Assembly (NCBI GenBank): GCA_902786665.1
Contig: CADADN010000007.1
Coordinates: 50,121-114,120 of the forward strand
Direction: 5' to 3'
DNA length: 64,000 bases
From: an uncultured Prevotellaceae bacterium
GTDB taxonomy: Bacteria; Bacteroidota; Bacteroidia; Bacteroidales; Bacteroidaceae
Under the pieces are notes generated by a model. It was not told the DNA's origin and ran no database searches. It saw nothing but the letters and a program-made list of their open reading frames with translations. A program made the position numbers and the translations under genes. Each line of letters starts with the position of its first letter. The first letter of the stretch is position 1. Shown piece after piece: positions 46,206 through 55,457 of this stretch.

Positions 46206-48590
46206 CTAAGGCCACAGCTTGTCTCTGATTTCCATCAAGGCCTTTTTGTGGGTTTCTGAGAGCATCCCCTTCCTAATGGCACTTTTTTGAGCTACAAGCC
46301 ATGAGGCCAACTCCACCTCTGCCGTGAACATCTCAAGAGGCTCCCTGTTGTTCTGACATACGAAATCCATCACATTGGCACACATCCAAGTCCATTCCAC
46401 ATCATTCTCAGATATTTCACTCGACCCAGCCCCTGGGAGATGCTGCTGCGGCAAAGCCGCTGCCTGCGAAGAACGGGGAGGCTCGACGGGCACAGAAGGC
46501 TCGACAGGCACAGAAGGCTCGGCGGGCGCAGATGCCTCGGTGGGCACAGTAGGCTCGGCGGGCGCAGATGCCTCGGTGGGCACAGTAGGCTCGGCGGGCG
46601 CGGAAGGCTCGGTGGGCGCAGAAAGCTCGGCGGGTGCAGAAGGCTCGGCGGACACAGAAGGCTCGACGGGCGCAGAAGGCTCGGCGGACGCAGTAGGCTC
46701 GGCGGACGCGGAAGGCTCGGTGGGCACAGATGCCTCGGTGGGCACAGAAGGCTCGGAGGGTGCGGAAGGCTCTGATGGAGAAGAGAGTTGTTGATTTTCC
46801 TGTGCGGAAACATCTTTTTTCTCATCCTCTTCGTTCACTTCCTGGTCGGGATAGGTCCTTCCAACCAGTCCGTAGAGCATGGGGCCAAGTTTTACAAACC
46901 TTTCCTTTCCCAACAGGAAAACAGAAGCAAGGTCTCCTTTGGAGAACTGCTTGTTGTAACTGTAATTGGAGAGAAAAGCCACTATTTCATCTGTCTTCAT
47001 CGGTCTGTTTGCCTCATCGAGCACCTGATATACGATGTCAGCATTGCTACCGAAATAGGGCAGCTTCCATGCGCTGAGTGCATAACATCCCTTCTTTCCA
47101 CTGCCTTGGAACCGTTTGTCCTTATTAAGAGCAAGGGAAATGGAAGCCCTGACATACCTTCTGCTTCCACTGGAGTTGATGGCATCGGTGAGTTGGTCGA
47201 GCGTCATAGGCTCCTTGTTGTTGTCGAGCAATATGAACAGTCTGTCCACCAAGGCTTTTTCTTTCTTCTTGGGCACCACCACCATGCCTTGCTCGTTGAG
47301 TGGGAGTGCCAACTCGTCCACCACGATTCTCTTGATGACAGGTGCGAGTGCCATTTGTCCTCCCGTTCTTTCCTCCACATATTCCTCCATGTCCACGGTA
47401 TGTTCCTCTGTACACACTTTGACAACAGCGTCCTTGAAGTGCCATAATTCATTCTCCAAGTCGACCTCGCCCAATATGCTTTTCCTTACGAGGTATCCAT
47501 GGTTCCATCTACCTTCCATTGCCGACCCAAGGTTCCTGGTGTATCCCCCGAAGCAAGTGAAGTCTTTTTTCATCCATTTTCCCAGCAGTGCCACGACGCA
47601 TAGCGGTTGCATGAGGAGTTTCTCATCGGCGATGATGTCGCTGACACACTTGTTGTCCTCGCAGATGAAATCCTCCTGCAACTTATCTTCCAAATAAGCC
47701 AGGTTGGTGTTATCCGCCAACAGCTGCGTGATGAAATTTCCAAGAGTTTCAACCGTATCATCCGTGGTGAAGAGTGCATCAAAGATGGAGTTGGAATAAG
47801 AGGTGATGGTGAAAGTGGATTTTTCAATGGGCGTCATATCCACCTCCACTTTTCCACCGAAGATGTCATATCTTTGCAAGAAAGCTTTGAACAAAGGGGT
47901 ATCCTTCTTTTCAATGATGGTCTTTTGCACGATGTGAAGCATAGGCATGCATCCGTGGACTTTATAGAAATCCAGTATGAAGTCATCATCATCGAGCAGT
48001 CCTTCCGCGTGCAGCATCAAGATTTTGTATTGCAAGGGGATGTCGTTGTCATCCAATCCTTCAATGGCCTTGTTGACCTGTGTTTTCACCTGTTCGAGAA
48101 AAACCAGGGAGGCCTCCCTCATGTTTCCCAACATTCTGAATCGGTCATTATCCTCCAAGAGGTAGTCGCGAATGAATATCCTTGCCGGGATACCCGCCAT
48201 CAGTTTCCCCATCTTGCCAGCCGTCTTGTCCTTGGCAGCAGCCAAGTGCTCAACCTGCTGCTTGTAGACCTCCTCCAGGTATTCCATTTTTTCCTCGGTC
48301 AAAGCATCAATCAACTGCTCGCCTTTCGACTCCTCAGGTTCAGGAGGGAAGAGGAAAGAAGAGAACTCGGTAATTCTTCCAGTCCCCTCGACTTCTTCGA
48401 GTAGTGCATTGATTTCCTTGACACTTGCTGCTCCTGTCCGGAAGAGCCTTGGCAGTCCCGACTTGTACCTGACGAGGTCAAAAACAGTACGCATCCTCGC
48501 TCTTACCAGGATGTTGTATGTCTTTCTTGAAATTTTTCTGCTGTTGACCAGTTCCTCCACGGAAATGGTTCTCATTTGCTGTTCGGTCAT
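46206..48590 (-). CDS. Large multi-domain protein with HhH, two HARE-like winged helices, variable repeat linker and helicase-associated-like C terminus
   Basis: This 794-residue protein (from MTEQQMRT) reads as an assembly of nucleic-acid-binding modules. Residues about 15-62 (ISRKTYNILVRARMRTVFDL) resemble the helix-hairpin-helix of the RNA polymerase alpha C-terminal domain. A long unassigned helical region follows. Two consecutive winged-helix segments at about 447-505 (EPMTLDQLTDAINSSG) and 517-580 (RPMKTDEIVAFLSNY) look like HARE-HTH domains, as in the RNA polymerase delta subunit. Residues about 607-703 are a six-residue repeat (EPSAPA, EPTVPT). The last 60 residues (WTWMCANVMDFV, LASWLVAQKSA, GMLSETHKKAL) resemble a helicase-associated domain. 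No catalytic motif is seen. A transcription or chromosome role is inferred. Confidence 0.7.
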   Translation of the reverse strand: MTEQQMRTISVEELVNSRKISRKTYNILVRARMRTVFDLVRYKSGLPRLFRTGAASVKEINALLEEVEGTGRITEFSSFLFPPEPEESKGEQLIDALTEEKMEYLEEVYKQQVEHLAAAKDKTAGKMGKLMAGIPARIFIRDYLLEDNDRFRMLGNMREASLVFLEQVKTQVNKAIEGLDDNDIPLQYKILMLHAEGLLDDDDFILDFYKVHGCMPMLHIVQKTIIEKKDTPLFKAFLQRYDIFGGKVEVDMTPIEKSTFTITSYSNSIFDALFTTDDTVETLGNFITQLLADNTNLAYLEDKLQEDFICEDNKCVSDIIADEKLLMQPLCVVALLGKWMKKDFTCFGGYTRNLGSAMEGRWNHGYLVRKSILGEVDLENELWHFKDAVVKVCTEEHTVDMEEYVEERTGGQMALAPVIKRIVVDELALPLNEQGMVVVPKKKEKALVDRLFILLDNNKEPMTLDQLTDAINSSGSRRYVRASISLALNKDKRFQGSGKKGCYALSAWKLPYFGSNADIVYQVLDEANRPMKTDEIVAFLSNYSYNKQFSKGDLASVFLLGKERFVKLGPMLYGLVGRTYPDQEVNEEDEKKDVSAQENQQLSSPSEPSAPSEPSVPTEASVPTEPSASAEPTASAEPSAPVEPSVSAEPSAPAELSAPTEPSAPAEPTVPTEASAPAEPTVPTEASAPAEPSVPVEPSVPVEPPRSSQAAALPQQHLPGAGSSEISENDVEWTWMCANVMDFVCQNNREPLEMFTAEVELASWLVAQKSAIRKGMLSETHKKALMEIRDKLWP
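46480..46770. repeat. 18-bp coding tandem array
   Basis: About sixteen 18-bp units (GGCTCGGCGGGCGCAGAA type on the plus strand) encode alternating EPSAPA, EPTVPT and EASAPA hexapeptides in the protein at 46206-48590. Units differ by single bases, so unequal exchange or slippage is likely. Confidence 0.9.
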
Positions 48591-48664
48591 GGTAAAGGTT
48601 GTATTTGTTCTCCACCTGAAAGATGTCTCAAGCCCAGAGGGAGATGAGAAAAATAAATGTGATG

Positions 48665-48672
48665 CAAAGATA
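48665..48672 (-). promoter_or_regulatory. -7 box for the multi-domain gene
   Basis: On the minus strand TATCTTTG fits TAnnTTTG. It lies after the most upstream in-frame codon (48695) and so supports the start at 48590. The spacing to a TTG is only 16 nt. Confidence 0.45.
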
Positions 48673-48726
48673 CGAAACAAAGGCGAGACAACCATATGTA
48701 TTTTTGCAAAAAAAGTTAAAAAAGCT

Positions 48727-49263
48727 TTATGGCAATGGGTGTGCCGCTTCTTCCTCCGCTTGCTTTTCCAATTCTCTCAACACCTGCTGGTTCTTTTTCC
48801 GTGCTTTTCTGGAAAGGGGCTTTTTCCTGAACATCTCGAAGAAATCGAAGGACACGCCTCCTGGAGGCGGTGTCGCCGTAGCAGCGGCCTGCGCCATGGC
48901 AATACTCATCCAAGGGAACACGCCTTTTCGAGCCTCACCCCACACCACCACCTCTTCCAACTTGATGGCTTGTGGCAGCAGCCAAAGCGTGTCTTTCACC
49001 TCTTGGCTTTCCACTATCCTCTCCAGATAACTGCCATGCCTTAGTGCAGCCGTATGAAACATCGAATCGATGACCAAGTTCCCCTGATAGTCGGAAATGA
49101 ACACATCCCCCTTGTCGGTGTATGCCTTCACGTTTCTTACAGGCACTCCTGTTTCCTTGTCAACAATCACGCATCGAGCCTGAGCCAACATGTACAAAGG
49201 AGAGTACCAGACAACAAAGCATAGGAATGCTTTTCGGGCATTTGAAAAATAGTGGCAATACAT
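48727..49263 (-). CDS. Secreted or membrane protein with carboxypeptidase-regulatory-like domain
   Basis: This 178-residue protein starts with a hydrophobic segment (FLCFVVWYSPLYMLAQ) that is probably a signal peptide. Residues about 30-110 (CVIVDKETGVPVRNVKAYTD, then DYQGNLVID) resemble the carboxypeptidase-D regulatory-like beta domain that precedes TonB-dependent receptors, but no barrel follows. It ends with a basic-acidic coiled segment (KKNQQVLRELEKQAEEEAAH). The precise function is unknown. A longer frame begins at 49296, but a -7-like box (TATTTTTG, 49280-49287) supports the ATG at 49263. It lies divergent from yidC. Confidence 0.6.
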   Translation of the reverse strand: MYCHYFSNARKAFLCFVVWYSPLYMLAQARCVIVDKETGVPVRNVKAYTDKGDVFISDYQGNLVIDSMFHTAALRHGSYLERIVESQEVKDTLWLLPQAIKLEEVVVWGEARKGVFPWMSIAMAQAAATATPPPGGVSFDFFEMFRKKPLSRKARKKNQQVLRELEKQAEEEAAHPLP

Positions 49264-49412
49264 CAGTTCTTTTTTTTTGCAAAAATAGTCCGACATGCTG
49301 CAAAACAGAACAAATTGTCCGTTTTTTTAGCAATAATTACCAAGGATGAAGGGCAGATAGGTGAAATTTAAGTTAATTGGTGTGATGTGTTAAAGAATAT
49401 ATCGTGCTACAA

Positions 49413-49444
49413 TTTGTGAGTGTCACAAAAAACATGTACTTTTG
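49413..49444 (+). promoter_or_regulatory. yidC promoter
   Basis: TTTG (49413-49416), 20 nt, then TACTTTTG (49437-49444). The implied leader is about 70 nt. Confidence 0.7.
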
Positions 49445-49523
49445 CAATTCAAATGCTCTAAACATAGGTTTCAACGATGCCTTTTTGAAGGTAAAAATAT
49501 CAAATCAAGGATAAAAAACGACA

Positions 49524-51446
49524 ATGGATAAGAACACTATCATCGGTTTCGTGCTGATAGCAGCCATCCTGATTGGCTGGAGTTGGTACAACAGCCCCTC
49601 TGAAGAGGAACTGAAAGCCCAACAAGAACAAGTTGAGAAAGAGAAAGCCGCCGCAAAGCAAGCCGCCGAGAAAAAGAAGCAAGAAGAGGCCAAGAAGACC
49701 GAAGAACTTGCCCAAGCCCGCAAGGACAGCACCGCCATTTTTCACAACGCCCTGAATGGCACCGCCAGCGACGTGGTGCTGAAAAATGAGAAATTGGAAC
49801 TCACGCTGAGCACCAAGGGCGGCACGGTGACAAAAGCCGTTGTGAAAGGTTACAAGGACAAGGACGGCAAGCCCGATGTCACCATCTTTGAGGGCAAGGA
49901 CCAGCAACTCGACTTCAGCCTCGAGGGCAAGGATACCAACATCTCCACCTCCGACCTTTTCTTCACACCTTCGGAGCAAAGCGACAGCACGGTGACATTC
50001 ACAGCCGATGCCGGCGACGGCCGGAGCATCGTGATGTCCTACCGTCTCGGTCGCAACTATATGGCTTACTTCACCTTCAAAGCCGTTGGCATGGAGGGTC
50101 TGTTCTCCCCGAAGACCCACGCTATGAATGTGACGTGGCATGAGCGCTGCAAGCAACAGGAGAAAGGCCATGAGTTCGAGAACCGTTATGCCACCCTGAC
50201 CTACAAGGAAAAAGGTTCAGGCACCGACTACCTGAGTGAGACCCAGGAAAAGAGCGAGGTGCTTGAGACTCCCCTCGACTGGGTTGCCTTCAAGAGCCAG
50301 TTCTTCAGCACGATGATGATAGCCAAGGACGAATTCTCCACCGGCGCCAAGGTGAAAAGCGTGCCCCAGGACAAGAGCACCGGCTATTTGAAAACCTATG
50401 ATGCAGAGTTGGAAACCTTCTTCGACCCCAAGGGCGAGACGGCCACAGAATTGGAGTTCTTCTATGGCCCCAACGATTTCCGTCTCTTGCAAGCCGTTGA
50501 AAAGGAAAGCCATTTCGGTAAAGACCTGAAGATGGAGCGCCTCGTCTATCTTGGCTGGCCTCTCATCCGTTATATCAATCGTTTTTTCACCCTCTATGTG
50601 TTCGACTGGCTCACCAAGCTTGGTCTGAACATGGGTATCGTGCTGATTCTCATCACGCTGCTGTTGAAAGCCATCACCTACCCCATGGTGAAGAAGAGTT
50701 ACATGAGCTCGGCCAAGATGCGTGTTCTCCGTCCAAAAATCGAAGAGGCCACCAAGCAATACGACAAGCCCGAGGACCAGATGCAGAAGAGCCAGGCCCA
50801 AATGCAAATCTACTCCCAGTATGGCGTGAGTCCGCTTAGCGGCTGTCTCCCCATGCTCATCCAGATGCCCATCTGGATTGCGATGTTCAACTTCGTGCCG
50901 AATGCCATCCAGCTTCGTGGAGAGAAATTCCTCTGGATCAGCGACCTCTCCACCTACGACCCCATCCTGCAATGGGACACCCCCATCTGGGCCATCGGCG
51001 ACCACCTGTCGCTCACCTGCATCCTCTTCTGCGTGGCCAACGTCCTCTATTCCGTGATGACCATGCGCCAGCAGCGCGACCAGATGGTGGGTGAACAAGC
51101 CCAACAGATGAAGATGATGCAATGGATGATGTTCCTCATGCCCGTATTCTTCTTCTTCATGTTCAACAACTACAGCGCCGGCCTCAACTTCTACTATTTC
51201 ATCTCACTCTTCTTCAGCGCCGCCATCATGTTCATCCTTCGCAAGACCACCAACGACGCGAAACTGCTGGCCTTCCTTGAAGCCCGCTACGAAGAGAACA
51301 AGAAGAACCCCAAGAAGAAGAAAGGCTTCGCCGCACGCTTGGAAGCAATGCAGCAACAGATGCAACAGCAGCAAGAAGAGATGAAACGCAAGCGCGAGGA
51401 ACTTGAGCGCAAGCAAAACGAATTGAACAAGAAACTCAAGAAATAA
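49524..51446 (+). CDS. yidC: Membrane protein insertase YidC
   Basis: This 640-residue inner-membrane protein folds and inserts membrane proteins with or without SecYEG. It has an N-terminal membrane helix (IIGFVLIAAILIGWSWY), a charged coiled segment, the periplasmic beta domain (about 80-350), and the conserved Oxa1 core from about 365 with five helices (GIVLILITLLLKAITYPM, SPLSGCLPMLIQMPIWIAMF). The tail is Lys- and Gln-rich (about 605-640). The S9 peptidase gene begins 5 bp later, so the two are co-transcribed. Confidence 0.96.
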   Translation: MDKNTIIGFVLIAAILIGWSWYNSPSEEELKAQQEQVEKEKAAAKQAAEKKKQEEAKKTEELAQARKDSTAIFHNALNGTASDVVLKNEKLELTLSTKGGTVTKAVVKGYKDKDGKPDVTIFEGKDQQLDFSLEGKDTNISTSDLFFTPSEQSDSTVTFTADAGDGRSIVMSYRLGRNYMAYFTFKAVGMEGLFSPKTHAMNVTWHERCKQQEKGHEFENRYATLTYKEKGSGTDYLSETQEKSEVLETPLDWVAFKSQFFSTMMIAKDEFSTGAKVKSVPQDKSTGYLKTYDAELETFFDPKGETATELEFFYGPNDFRLLQAVEKESHFGKDLKMERLVYLGWPLIRYINRFFTLYVFDWLTKLGLNMGIVLILITLLLKAITYPMVKKSYMSSAKMRVLRPKIEEATKQYDKPEDQMQKSQAQMQIYSQYGVSPLSGCLPMLIQMPIWIAMFNFVPNAIQLRGEKFLWISDLSTYDPILQWDTPIWAIGDHLSLTCILFCVANVLYSVMTMRQQRDQMVGEQAQQMKMMQWMMFLMPVFFFFMFNNYSAGLNFYYFISLFFSAAIMFILRKTTNDAKLLAFLEARYEENKKNPKKKKGFAARLEAMQQQMQQQQEEMKRKREELERKQNELNKKLKK

Positions 51447-51451
51447 CCCCT

Positions 51452-53623
51452 ATGTACAAGACCCTCATCATGGCAGCCGCTATCGCCATCACCTCCGTCC
51501 AGGGCGCCGAAGCCCAGAACAAGCCCAATATCGGCAAGAATGCCATCACCATGAAAGGCGACCTGCTCACCCCTGAGGCCTTATGGGCCATGGGTCGCAT
51601 CAGCAGCTACACCCCGTCTCCCGATGGCAAGCAAATAGTCTATCAGATTGGTTACTACAGTGTGGAGGCCAACGCCAGCCACCATGTCCTTTGCATCATC
51701 AACAGCGATGGCAGCGGACAGCGCCAACTGACCACCAGCGCCTCCAACGAGACCGACCCCTCCTGGCTGGGCGGGCGCATCGCCTTCCTCACCGACGGCG
51801 AGATATGGACGATGGCCCCCGATGGCAGCGACCGTCGTCAACTCAGCCACACCGGTGGTGAAGTGGAAGGCTACAAATTCTCCCCCGACGGCAGCCGCGT
51901 GGTGTTTATCAAGTCCATCCCCTACCACGACATCATCAAGGAGAACCCCTCCGACCTTCCCAAAGCCACCGGCCGCTTGGTCACCGACCTGATGTACCGT
52001 CACTGGGACCACTACGTGGAGAGCATCGCCCACCCCTTCGTGGCCGAGGTGACTCCCGATGGAATCGGTGCTGGCCGCGACCTGCTTGAAGGCGAGCCAT
52101 TCGAATGCCCCATGGAGCCTTTCGGCGGCATCGAGCAACTTGACTGGAGCCGCGACTCCAAACAAATCGCTTACACCTGCCGCAAGAAGACCGGTCTGGA
52201 ATATTCCATCTCCACCGACTCCGACATCTTCCTATATGACGTGGAGAAGAAGACCACGCGTAACCTCTGCAAGCCCGAGGGCTACCAAGCACCGAAGGTG
52301 GATGTCACCAAGACATTGCGCAACCAGTCGGTAAACGCCCCTGAGAACCTAAAGAACAACCCCGGCTATGACCAGAACCCGCAATTCTCTCCCGATGGCA
52401 AGTACATCGCGTGGCAGAGCATGGCACGCGACGGCTACGAGTCCGACCGCAACCGCCTCTGCCTCTACGACCTGGCCACTGGAGAAAAGCGATACCTGAC
52501 AGAGTCTTTCGACTCCGACGTCGACGGTTTCTGCTGGTCGGACACGAAAGACGCACAACTGTATTTCACCGGTGTCTGGCACGGCACGTACAACATCTAC
52601 TGCATCGACCGCAAGGGGAATGTCTCTCAAGTGAACACAGGCGAGCGCTGGGCCGACTATGGTTCGGTGCAGATGCTGGGCGACGGCAAGCGCCTGTTGG
52701 CAGAACGCCACAGTTTCATCGCCCCCGCCGACCTTTACATCGTCACGCCCGGGAAGAAAGCCAAGGACATGGCGTCGGTGACCCAACTCACCTATGAGAA
52801 CAAACACATCCTCGACCAGTTGTCACTCCCCTCCGTGGAACAGCGTTGGGTGAAATCCACCGACAACAAAGACATGATGTATTGGGTCATCCGTCCTCCT
52901 CATTTCGACGAAACAAAGAAATACCCCACCCTGCTCTTCTGCGAAGGTGGCCCGCAAAGCCCCGTGTCGCAGTTCTGGAGCTATCGTTGGAACTTCATGA
53001 TCATGGCCTCCCAAGGCTATGTCGTTGTAGCGCCCAACCGCCACGGCCTCCCCGGTTTCGGCAGTGAGTGGTGCGAGGAAATCAGCGGCGACTGGACGGG
53101 CCAATGCATGTCGGACTACCTGACAGCCATCGACGATGCCTGCAACAACCTTCCTTATGTCAATCGCGACCGCTTGGGAGCCGTCGGCGCCTCTTTCGGC
53201 GGTTTCAGCGTGTATTACCTTGCCGGCCACCACGACAAGCGTTTCAAATGCTTCATAGCCCATGACGGTGCGTTCAACCTCGAGGCGATGTACACCGAGA
53301 CAGAAGAGAACTGGTTCAGCAACTGGGAATACGACGATGCCTACTGGAACAAGGATCAGACCGCCAACGCCCGCAAGACCTATGCCAACTCCCCCCACCG
53401 CTTCGTAGACGAATGGGATACCCCCATCCTCTGCATCCACGGTGAGAAAGACTACCGCATCAACGCCACCCAGGGCATGAGCGCCTTCAACGCCGCCCGT
53501 ATGAAAGGCATCGAGGCACAACTGCTCATCTTCCCCGACGAGAACCACTGGGTGCTCAAACCCCAGAACGGCATCCTCTGGCAGCGCACGTATTTCAACT
53601 GGCTTGACAAATATTTAAAATAA
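51452..53623 (+). CDS. S9 family (prolyl oligopeptidase-type) secreted peptidase
   Basis: This 723-residue protein has a signal peptide (about 1-22, ending AEAQ), a beta-propeller with WD40-like PD40 repeats (about 40-420, SPDGKQIVYQ, SPDGSRVVF, SPDGKYIAW), and an alpha/beta-hydrolase domain. The nucleophile Ser581 is in GASFGGFSVYY, the acid in HGEKDYRIN and the histidine in PDENHWVL. It resembles dipeptidyl peptidases of Bacteroidales periplasm, which feed on peptides. Co-transcription with yidC (5-bp gap) is clear; the MFS transporters follow. Confidence 0.92.
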   Translation: MYKTLIMAAAIAITSVQGAEAQNKPNIGKNAITMKGDLLTPEALWAMGRISSYTPSPDGKQIVYQIGYYSVEANASHHVLCIINSDGSGQRQLTTSASNETDPSWLGGRIAFLTDGEIWTMAPDGSDRRQLSHTGGEVEGYKFSPDGSRVVFIKSIPYHDIIKENPSDLPKATGRLVTDLMYRHWDHYVESIAHPFVAEVTPDGIGAGRDLLEGEPFECPMEPFGGIEQLDWSRDSKQIAYTCRKKTGLEYSISTDSDIFLYDVEKKTTRNLCKPEGYQAPKVDVTKTLRNQSVNAPENLKNNPGYDQNPQFSPDGKYIAWQSMARDGYESDRNRLCLYDLATGEKRYLTESFDSDVDGFCWSDTKDAQLYFTGVWHGTYNIYCIDRKGNVSQVNTGERWADYGSVQMLGDGKRLLAERHSFIAPADLYIVTPGKKAKDMASVTQLTYENKHILDQLSLPSVEQRWVKSTDNKDMMYWVIRPPHFDETKKYPTLLFCEGGPQSPVSQFWSYRWNFMIMASQGYVVVAPNRHGLPGFGSEWCEEISGDWTGQCMSDYLTAIDDACNNLPYVNRDRLGAVGASFGGFSVYYLAGHHDKRFKCFIAHDGAFNLEAMYTETEENWFSNWEYDDAYWNKDQTANARKTYANSPHRFVDEWDTPILCIHGEKDYRINATQGMSAFNAARMKGIEAQLLIFPDENHWVLKPQNGILWQRTYFNWLDKYLK

Positions 53624-53634
53624 ACACACGAAAA

Positions 53635-53696
53635 CTATAGAGACTATCAAGTCTATATGAACTATGGAGACCATAGGGACTATAGCAACCATCAAA
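53635..53696. repeat. 9-bp tandem array (ACTATAGAG type)
   Basis: Units ACTATAGAG, ACTATCAAG, ACTATGGAG and ACCATAGGG follow each other in the gap between the peptidase stop and the first MFS start. The same unit type occurs at 34711-34770. Confidence 0.75.
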
Positions 53697-53716
53697 ACAA
53701 AAAAACAACAAAAAAT

Positions 53717-55372
53717 ATGACTGAGAAAATTCAAAAAACACTTCGCGACTCCGCCGCCATGCGTTGGACGGCATTGTTGCTCCTGGCCTTGGCCATGTTT
53801 TGTTCATACATTTTCATGGACATCCTCTCGCCCATCAAGGACCTGATGCTTGAGACCCGCGGATGGGACTCCACCGCCTTCGGCACGATGCAAGGCTCCG
53901 AGGTGTTCCTCAACGTGTTTGTCTTCTTCCTGATTTTTGCCGGCATCATCCTTGACAAGATGGGTGTGCGTTTCACCGCCATCCTCTCCGGTGCTGTCAT
54001 GCTGGTGGGTGCCATCATCAAATGGTATGCCGTGACCGACAGCTTTGCTGGCAGTGGCTTGGAGACATGGTTCACCAACAACCTCAACTACATCCCCGGT
54101 TTTGACGAATTGGGCATCTCCCCCTTCTACCGTGGCATGCCCGCCTCTGCCAAGTTTGCCGCTGTCGGTTTCATGATTTTCGGTTGCGGTTGCGAGATGG
54201 CCGGCATCACGGTGAGCCGTGGCATCGTGAAGTGGTTCAAAGGCCGCGACATGGCTCTTGCCATGGGTTCCGAGATGGCTCTTGCCCGCCTTGGCGTGGC
54301 CACCTGTATGATTTTCTCACCTTTCTTCGCCAAGTTGGGTGGCGTGGTGAGCGTATCCCGTTCCGTGGCGTTCGGCGTGGTGTTGCTGTGCATCGCCCTC
54401 ATCATGTTCATCGTATATTTCTTCATGGACAAGAAGCTCGATGCTCAGACCGGTGAGGCAGAAGAGAAGGACGACCCCTTCAAGATCAGCGATATCGGAC
54501 AAATCCTCTCCAGCAGCGGATTCTGGCTGGTAGCCCTGCTCTGCGTACTCTATTACTCTGCCATCTTCCCCTTCCAGAAATATGCCGTGAACATGCTGCA
54601 GTGCAACCTTACCTTCACTGAGGTTGACCCCAACTCATTCTGGGCCGGCAGCCAGGTGACCATTGTACAATATCTCATCATGCTTGTTGTTGCTGCCTCC
54701 GCTTTTGCCAGCAACTTCATGAAAGACAAGGGGAAGCGCAACATGCTCCTCGCCGTGTCGGTGATCGCCCTCATCGTGTTCTGCTACATGGGCTACATGC
54801 GTCAATCTGCAGAGACCATCTTCGCCGTGTTCCCATTGCTTGCCGTGGGCATCACACCCATCCTTGGCAGTTATGTCGACCACAAGGGCAAGGCCGCCAC
54901 GATGCTTGTCTTAGGCTCCTTGCTACTCATCGCCTGCCATTTGACCTTCGCCTTCATCCTGCCGTTGTTCAAGAGCAACGCCGTCGGTGGTGTCGTCGTA
55001 GCCTATGCCACCATCCTCGTGTTGGGTGCTTCGTTCTCCCTGGTGCCTGCCTCGTTGTGGCCCAGCGTCCCCAAGCTGGTGGACTCCAAGGTGATAGGCT
55101 CTGCCTACGCCCTTATCTTCTGGATTCAGAACATCGGTTTGTGGCTGTTCCCCTTGCTTATCGGCAAGGTGCTTGACAAGACCAATCCTGAGATTGTGGA
55201 AGGCTTGGCCAACAAAACCATCACGCCCGAGCAAGCCGCTGTAAGTTACAACTACACGGCCCCCCTTGTGATGCTTGCCTGCCTCGGTGTGGCAGCATTG
55301 GTCCTAGGGTTGATTCTGAAAGTTGTCGACCGCAAGAAGGGTCTTGGTTTGGAAGAGCCTAACATCAAATAA
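53717..55372 (+). CDS. MFS transporter (first of a tandem pair)
   Basis: This 551-residue inner-membrane protein has about 12 helices with the MFS motif ILDKMGVRFTAIL after helix 2 and a second-half repeat near KGKAATMLV. The substrate cannot be read from the sequence. The chosen start (MTEKIQKTL) is preceded by the repeat array; the frame is open from 53657. It is paralogous to the next gene: WTALLLLALAMFCSYIFMD here against WTVLFIVAFVMMMGYVFWD there. The central cytoplasmic loop is short (KKLDAQTGEAEEKDD). Confidence 0.9.
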   Translation: MTEKIQKTLRDSAAMRWTALLLLALAMFCSYIFMDILSPIKDLMLETRGWDSTAFGTMQGSEVFLNVFVFFLIFAGIILDKMGVRFTAILSGAVMLVGAIIKWYAVTDSFAGSGLETWFTNNLNYIPGFDELGISPFYRGMPASAKFAAVGFMIFGCGCEMAGITVSRGIVKWFKGRDMALAMGSEMALARLGVATCMIFSPFFAKLGGVVSVSRSVAFGVVLLCIALIMFIVYFFMDKKLDAQTGEAEEKDDPFKISDIGQILSSSGFWLVALLCVLYYSAIFPFQKYAVNMLQCNLTFTEVDPNSFWAGSQVTIVQYLIMLVVAASAFASNFMKDKGKRNMLLAVSVIALIVFCYMGYMRQSAETIFAVFPLLAVGITPILGSYVDHKGKAATMLVLGSLLLIACHLTFAFILPLFKSNAVGGVVVAYATILVLGASFSLVPASLWPSVPKLVDSKVIGSAYALIFWIQNIGLWLFPLLIGKVLDKTNPEIVEGLANKTITPEQAAVSYNYTAPLVMLACLGVAALVLGLILKVVDRKKGLGLEEPNIK

Positions 55373-55394
55373 GCATTTTTTAGCTGTCAATCCT

Positions 55395-55433
55395 CAGGCG
55401 GGTCGGACAGGTCAGACTGGTCCGACCCGTCTG
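55395..55433. terminator. Hairpin between the two MFS genes
   Basis: CAGGCGGGTCGGAC pairs with GTCCGACCCGTCTG with one mismatch. It has no T run, so it may weaken rather than stop transcription. Confidence 0.5.
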
Positions 55434-55457
55434 ATGATAAGATAAAGAACCACAGCA

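Noticed and set aside
46480-46770. CRISPR-like array
   Set aside because: Units are contiguous 18-bp tandem copies without unique spacers, lie inside a reading frame, and no cas genes are present.
46375-46794. Plus-strand open frame of Gly/Ser/Glu repeats opposite the multi-domain gene
   Set aside because: It is the antisense reading of the 18-bp coding array. The minus-strand frame is much longer, has folded-looking domains on both sides of the array, and is the real gene.
50217-51122. Minus-strand 301-residue His/Leu-rich open frame opposite yidC
   Set aside because: It lies wholly inside yidC and its composition is typical of antisense frames in GC-balanced genes.
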